8,536 bases of DNA from Candidatus Omnitrophota bacterium (lineage in GTDB: Bacteria; Omnitrophota; Gorgyraeia; Gygaellales; Profunditerraquicolaceae): positions 1 to 8,536 of the forward strand of contig JAPLLM010000050.1 in the NCBI GenBank assembly GCA_026387555.1, in the 5' to 3' direction. A program made the position numbers and the translations under genes. Of this stretch, positions 6,041 through 8,536 are shown in pieces; within the stretch, counting starts at the first letter, position 1, and every line of letters starts with the position of its first letter. The notes under the pieces are model-generated. The model searched no databases and was not told the DNA's origin. It saw only the letters and a program-made list of their open reading frames with translations.

Positions 6041-7314
6041 AAACATTCCTCGTTTAATTTAATAGAGCAGTACTTCCCGCACATAGTACAGACATCAGTG
6101 ATGCCCGGTTTTGAAGAATTCCGGTAGGCCCTTGCTTTATCCGGGTCAACCGATAATTTTATCTGCGTCTTCCAGTCGCGCGACCTGCGCGCTCCCGACA
6201 TCGCGATATCCCACTTGATCGCGCTTTTGCGGTTCTTTACCAGGTCCGCGGCGTGCCCCGCAATGCGCGCAGCGATGACTCCCTCTCTCACATCTTCCAC
6301 TGAGGGAAGCCGCAGATGCTCGGAGGGCGTAACATAACACAAGAAATCCGCGCCTGAACTAGCCGCGATCGCCCCGCCGATGGCCGAACTGATATGGTCA
6401 TAACCGCTCGCCACATCGGTAACTAACGGCCCCAGTACATAAAAAGGCGCGTTATGGCAGTATTTTTTCTCAAGCTCCATGTTTTTACGGATTTCATTTA
6501 AGGGAACATGGCCCGGCCCTTCTATCATTACCTGGACATTCCTTTTTTTGGCGCGTTGAGCCAGCTCTCCCAAAGTCTTTAATTCTTCGATCTGGGCTTT
6601 ATCAGTGGCGTCCATTATCGAGCCCGGCCTTAGGCCGTCACCTAGGCTTAAAGTCACGTCGTAGCGATAACAGATATCCAGTATCTCATCGAAATATTCG
6701 TAAAAAGGATTTTCCTTATTATTTTTCTTAATCCACGAGGCAGTTATAGCTCCTCCCCGCGATACAATGCCTAATATGCGTTTTTTCTTTTTTAATGCGG
6801 CAATGGTCTTCTTGGTTACTCCGGAGTGTATGGTAAAGAAATCTATTCCGTCTTTTGCCTGGGTTTCAAGGGTATCAAGCACATCTTCATGCGTAAAATT
6901 CAGGAATCCGCCGCGCTTCGCTTCTGCGTTGACCGCTACTTCATAGACCGGGACGCTCCCCACCGGTATGCTGGAATGTTTTATGACCATTCTGCGCGAG
7001 TGACGCAGGTCTCCGCCGACGCTTAAGTCCATGACTGCGTCCGCACCGTACTTAATGGCTGTATCCAGTTTTTTTAGTTCGTATTTTATTTCGGATTTGT
7101 CGGTTGAGGTGCCGATATTTGCGTTTATTTTGGTGCGTAGCCCGGCACCTATTCCACAAGGCTTCTTGATTAAGCGGTTTTTGTTGTGCGGAATAACCGC
7201 TTTGCCTGATTTTATCAGATCCTTAAGCTTGCCTGCCCGCATACCCTCATCCGCGGCTATGCGTTTCATTAAGGGAGTGATGATATTTATTTTAGCAGCT
7301 TCTAGTTGGGTCAT
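6031..7314 (-). CDS. thiC: Phosphomethylpyrimidine synthase ThiC (short form)
   Basis: A 427-residue radical-SAM enzyme that converts aminoimidazole ribotide to HMP-phosphate in thiamine synthesis. Family blocks are seen in order: K-I-N-A-N-I-G-T-S, M-D-L-S-V-G-G-D, V-P-V-Y-E, F-T-I-H-S-G-V, S-R-G-G, S-L-G-D-G-L-R-P-G, I-E-G-P-G-H-V-P, T-D-V-A-S-G-Y-D-H and L-C-Y-V-T-P-S-E-H-L. The C-terminal 4Fe-4S cysteines are C409, C412 and C416, a C-x2-C-x3-C spacing. The protein lacks the N-terminal extension of the roughly 600-residue proteobacterial form, so it belongs to the shorter form found in archaea and many anaerobes. The ATG overlaps the thiE stop (ATGA). The stop (TAG, 6033-6031) lies within the tRNA-Gly gene. 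Confidence 0.97.
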   Translation of the reverse strand: MTQLEAAKINIITPLMKRIAADEGMRAGKLKDLIKSGKAVIPHNKNRLIKKPCGIGAGLRTKINANIGTSTDKSEIKYELKKLDTAIKYGADAVMDLSVGGDLRHSRRMVIKHSSIPVGSVPVYEVAVNAEAKRGGFLNFTHEDVLDTLETQAKDGIDFFTIHSGVTKKTIAALKKKKRILGIVSRGGAITASWIKKNNKENPFYEYFDEILDICYRYDVTLSLGDGLRPGSIMDATDKAQIEELKTLGELAQRAKKRNVQVMIEGPGHVPLNEIRKNMELEKKYCHNAPFYVLGPLVTDVASGYDHISSAIGGAIAASSGADFLCYVTPSEHLRLPSVEDVREGVIAARIAGHAADLVKNRKSAIKWDIAMSGARRSRDWKTQIKLSVDPDKARAYRNSSKPGITDVCTMCGKYCSIKLNEECLRV

Positions 7315-7949
7315 TTATTTATCAGTTCTTTTAATTCTTTTGTTTCCCGGGCCGGATTCTTGCTTTTCAAAATCGCTCTGCAGAACGCAGCTCTTTTTGC
7401 TCCGATAGCCAGGAGGCTTTCCAAATTCGATTTATTGATATTGCCGATGGCAAAATAAGGTATCCGTATTCGGCCACGGAGCTTTCCTAATTCTTTTAAA
7501 CCAATCGGCTTGTATTCGGGTTTAGTCGGAGTGCTGAATACCGGGCCGATGCCTATATAATCCGCGCCGTTTTTCTGGGCCTGGAGCGCTTGCTTGAAAC
7601 TGTGGCAAGATACCCCGATTATCATATTATTGCCGAGCATGCGCCGGGCCATTCTAATCGAGTAATCGCTCTGGCCTAAATGCACGCCGTCAGCCCCGCA
7701 GATCGCGGCTATATCCGGATGATCATTAATGATAAAGAGAGTTTTTGATTTAGCGAGAAGCCTGCTAAGAAGAAAAGCTTCTTTTAAGACTTTGATTTTA
7801 CTCGAAGCCTTATCTCTTAACTGTAAAACACCGAACCCGGAATTCTTGAGTTTGCCTGTAACGGCTGGTAATGATCTTCGCCCTAAAGTCTTTTTATCGA
7901 GAATTAGATAAAGCCGCGATTCTCTTAACAGCCTTTTTTTCGATTTCAT
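7311..7949 (-). CDS. thiE: Thiamine-phosphate synthase ThiE
   Basis: Couples HMP-PP with thiazole phosphate to give thiamine phosphate. Taking the ATG at 7949 gives 212 residues, the normal ThiE length. TIM-barrel motifs are intact: R-L-Y-L-I-L-D (12-18), Q-L-R-D-K (43-47), I-N-D-H-P-D then A-D-G-V-H-L-G-Q-S-D (up to 95), and the pyrophosphate loop G-P-V-F-S-T-P-T-K (135-143). The frame is open further back to an ATG at 8018, but that extension is out-of-frame thiD2 DNA and should not be coding. No good ribosome binding site precedes 7949. The N-terminus M-K-S-K-K-R-L-L-R-E looks like the linker of a ThiD2-ThiE fusion whose frame was broken at the A run 7940-7934. It overlaps thiD2 by 56 nt and thiC by ATGA. 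Confidence 0.93.
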   Translation of the reverse strand: MKSKKRLLRESRLYLILDKKTLGRRSLPAVTGKLKNSGFGVLQLRDKASSKIKVLKEAFLLSRLLAKSKTLFIINDHPDIAAICGADGVHLGQSDYSIRMARRMLGNNMIIGVSCHSFKQALQAQKNGADYIGIGPVFSTPTKPEYKPIGLKELGKLRGRIRIPYFAIGNINKSNLESLLAIGAKRAAFCRAILKSKNPARETKELKELINK

Positions 7950-8328
7950 AAAGCGAGTAGCGCATCCTCTTGAATCCGGTGCTGGAATTTTTGTCGATAA
8001 TCTTGGAGAATTCTTCAAGTACCCGGATAGATTCTTTTACGCGCTGTATATTAGCGTAAAAAATATCCGGAATGTCCTTTCGTTTTAGTTCGTCGGCGCG
8101 GATATCCTTTCCTATATCGCCGCAACTATCCCTACTCTCTAATAAAAGATCGGTTTTGATCAAGTTTTTACTTAAGGTTCGGATCTTGTGCCTTATGGAC
8201 TTAACACTTTCGGTTAGCAATCTATCTTCAAGGATAAACCGCGCGATCTCTTCGACAACGCGTAAGCCTTCTTTTGCGCGGTTCAGGTTAGCGTCAATAA
8301 CTCTAATTATTTTGTTTAGCTTTTGCAA
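7894..8328 (-). CDS. thiD2: ThiD2-type HMP-phosphate kinase domain
   Basis: Matches the ThiD2 domain, an HMP-P kinase unrelated to ThiD, usually found at the N-terminus of ThiE in Aquificae, Planctomycetes and related lineages. Hallmarks are I-D-A-N-L-N-R-A-K-E-G-L-R-V-V-E-E (about 11-27), S-R-D-S-C-G-D-I-G-K-D-I, N-I-Q-R-V-K-E-S-I-R-V-L-E-E, and R-Y-S-L-Y-E-I-E near the end. The last 12 residues after the A run (A-V-K-R-I-A-A-L-S-N-S-R) are probably an out-of-frame artefact or a novel end, because removing one A fuses the protein to ThiE. The start is a TTG at 8328; an in-frame stop three codons upstream rules out longer forms. It overlaps the end of the heptose gene by 26 nt. Confidence 0.85.
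   Translation of the reverse strand: MQKLNKIIRVIDANLNRAKEGLRVVEEIARFILEDRLLTESVKSIRHKIRTLSKNLIKTDLLLESRDSCGDIGKDIRADELKRKDIPDIFYANIQRVKESIRVLEEFSKIIDKNSSTGFKRMRYSLYEIEKKAVKRIAALSNSR
7934..7940 (-). other. Seven-A run at the thiD2/thiE frame change
   Basis: On the coding strand the thiD2 codons are GAA AAA AAG GCT. Removing one A gives GAA AAA AGG CTG TTA AGA, which continues in the thiE frame as E-K-R-L-L-R-E-S-R-L-Y-L. This point is where the two reading frames would join in a fused protein. Possible causes are a homopolymer sequencing error, a real split, or RNA polymerase slippage. Confidence 0.7.
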
Positions 8329-8536
8329 TTTTCTTAATCAGGTTTGTAGTGGAACGCCCGGAGGCGAGGTTTATCGTCAAGGCTTTTCCCCCGCAGCTTT
8401 TTACAAAATCCGCACCTACGATCCCTTTATTCTTCCAATCAGAGCCTTTGATCAATACATCCGGCTTAAGCGTCTTTATGGTTTCCAGCGGGGTTTCCTG
8501 GTCAAATATCACTACATAATTTACGCTTTCCAGTCC
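8303..8536 (-). CDS. C-terminal part of RfaE2/HldE-type heptose-1-phosphate adenylyltransferase (5' end outside window)
   Basis: The last 77 residues of a gene entering from the right edge. The sequence V-V-I-F-D, L-K-P-D-V-L-I-K-G-S-D-W, I-V-G-A-D, and the final G-R-S-T-T-N-L-I match the C-terminal half of the cytidylyltransferase-like domain that adenylates D-glycero-beta-D-manno-heptose 1-phosphate to ADP-heptose for the LPS inner core. The nucleotide-binding H-x-G-H motif would lie beyond the edge. Whether it is a separate RfaE2 or the tail of bifunctional HldE cannot be seen. A GTG at 8512 is an internal valine codon, not a start. Its presence supports an outer membrane with heptose-containing LPS. 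Confidence 0.88.
   Translation of the reverse strand, partial: GLESVNYVVIFDQETPLETIKTLKPDVLIKGSDWKNKGIVGADFVKSCGGKALTINLASGRSTTNLIKKIAKAKQNN

Noticed and set aside
6146..6340. A 64-codon minus-strand frame inside thiC.
   Set aside because: Out of frame with strongly conserved ThiC sequence; no independent support.
7031..7408. A plus-strand 125-codon open frame, plus others at 5813-6127, 3055-3329 and 316-588.
   Set aside because: All are antisense to genes with clear family motifs and show no recognisable protein features of their own.
7932..7941. The thiD2 frame contains A-AAA-AAG, identical to the dnaX -1 frameshift heptamer.
   Set aside because: A -1 shift here reads Gly-Cys and then a stop (TAA), so it cannot join thiD2 to thiE, which needs the +1 frame.
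7950..8018. A longer ThiE N-terminus starting at an ATG at 8018.
   Set aside because: The extra residues are unlike ThiE and lie over well-matched thiD2 codons in another frame.
7311..8536. A TPP (thiamine) riboswitch controlling the thi genes.
   Set aside because: There is no untranslated gap before thiD2, and no matching leader is visible; any riboswitch would lie beyond the window.

Overview
The window is a single dense block of genes, all transcribed leftward (minus strand), with one tRNA embedded in it. Neighbouring genes overlap or are a few bases apart. I see no promoter, no TPP riboswitch and no convincing terminator inside, so transcription probably enters from beyond position 8536 and leaves past position 1. 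The gene content suggests a Gram-negative-type (diderm) bacterium: a heptose adenylyltransferase end (LPS inner core), an NlpD-like lipoprotein, a SPOR-domain membrane protein and a start that resembles LpxA. ThiD2-type thiamine synthesis, a short ThiC and an archaeal-style ATPase fit an uncultivated lineage such as Omnitrophota or another PVC-related group. That placement is inference at low to moderate confidence.

Layout in transcription order (high to low coordinates): 3' end of an rfaE2/hldE-type gene (8536-8303); thiamine genes thiD2 (8328-7894), thiE (7949-7311) and thiC (7314-6031); tRNA-Gly(CCC) (6040-5970); an NlpD-like LysM/degenerate-LytM lipoprotein (5960-5292); a STAND/archaeal-type ATPase (5295-3904) whose C-terminal domain appears split off by a frameshift (3928-3707); a YfcE/MJ0936-like metallophosphoesterase (3710-3222); a HIT-family hydrolase/phosphorylase (3222-2752); a dGTPase-like HD hydrolase (2762-1608); a GAF/HD-GYP protein (1648-560); a SPOR-domain membrane protein (557-24); and the first codons of a further gene (17-1), possibly lpxA.

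The thiamine genes cover the pyrimidine branch and the coupling step: ThiC makes HMP-P, ThiD2 phosphorylates it to HMP-PP, and ThiE joins it to the thiazole phosphate. The lower half groups nucleotide and phosphoester hydrolases with envelope/septum proteins.

The best leads are structural. (1) thiD2 and thiE are separated only by one extra A in a seven-A run; removing it gives a seamless 338-residue ThiD2-ThiE fusion. (2) The thiC stop codon lies inside the tRNA-Gly gene, so 5' processing of the tRNA should remove the thiC stop. (3) The tRNA 3' end is 9 nt from the next start codon. (4) The ATPase gene carries a probable one-base deletion separating a nuclease-like tail. Two frame disruptions in 8.5 kb also raise the possibility of sequence or assembly errors, and that must be excluded first.
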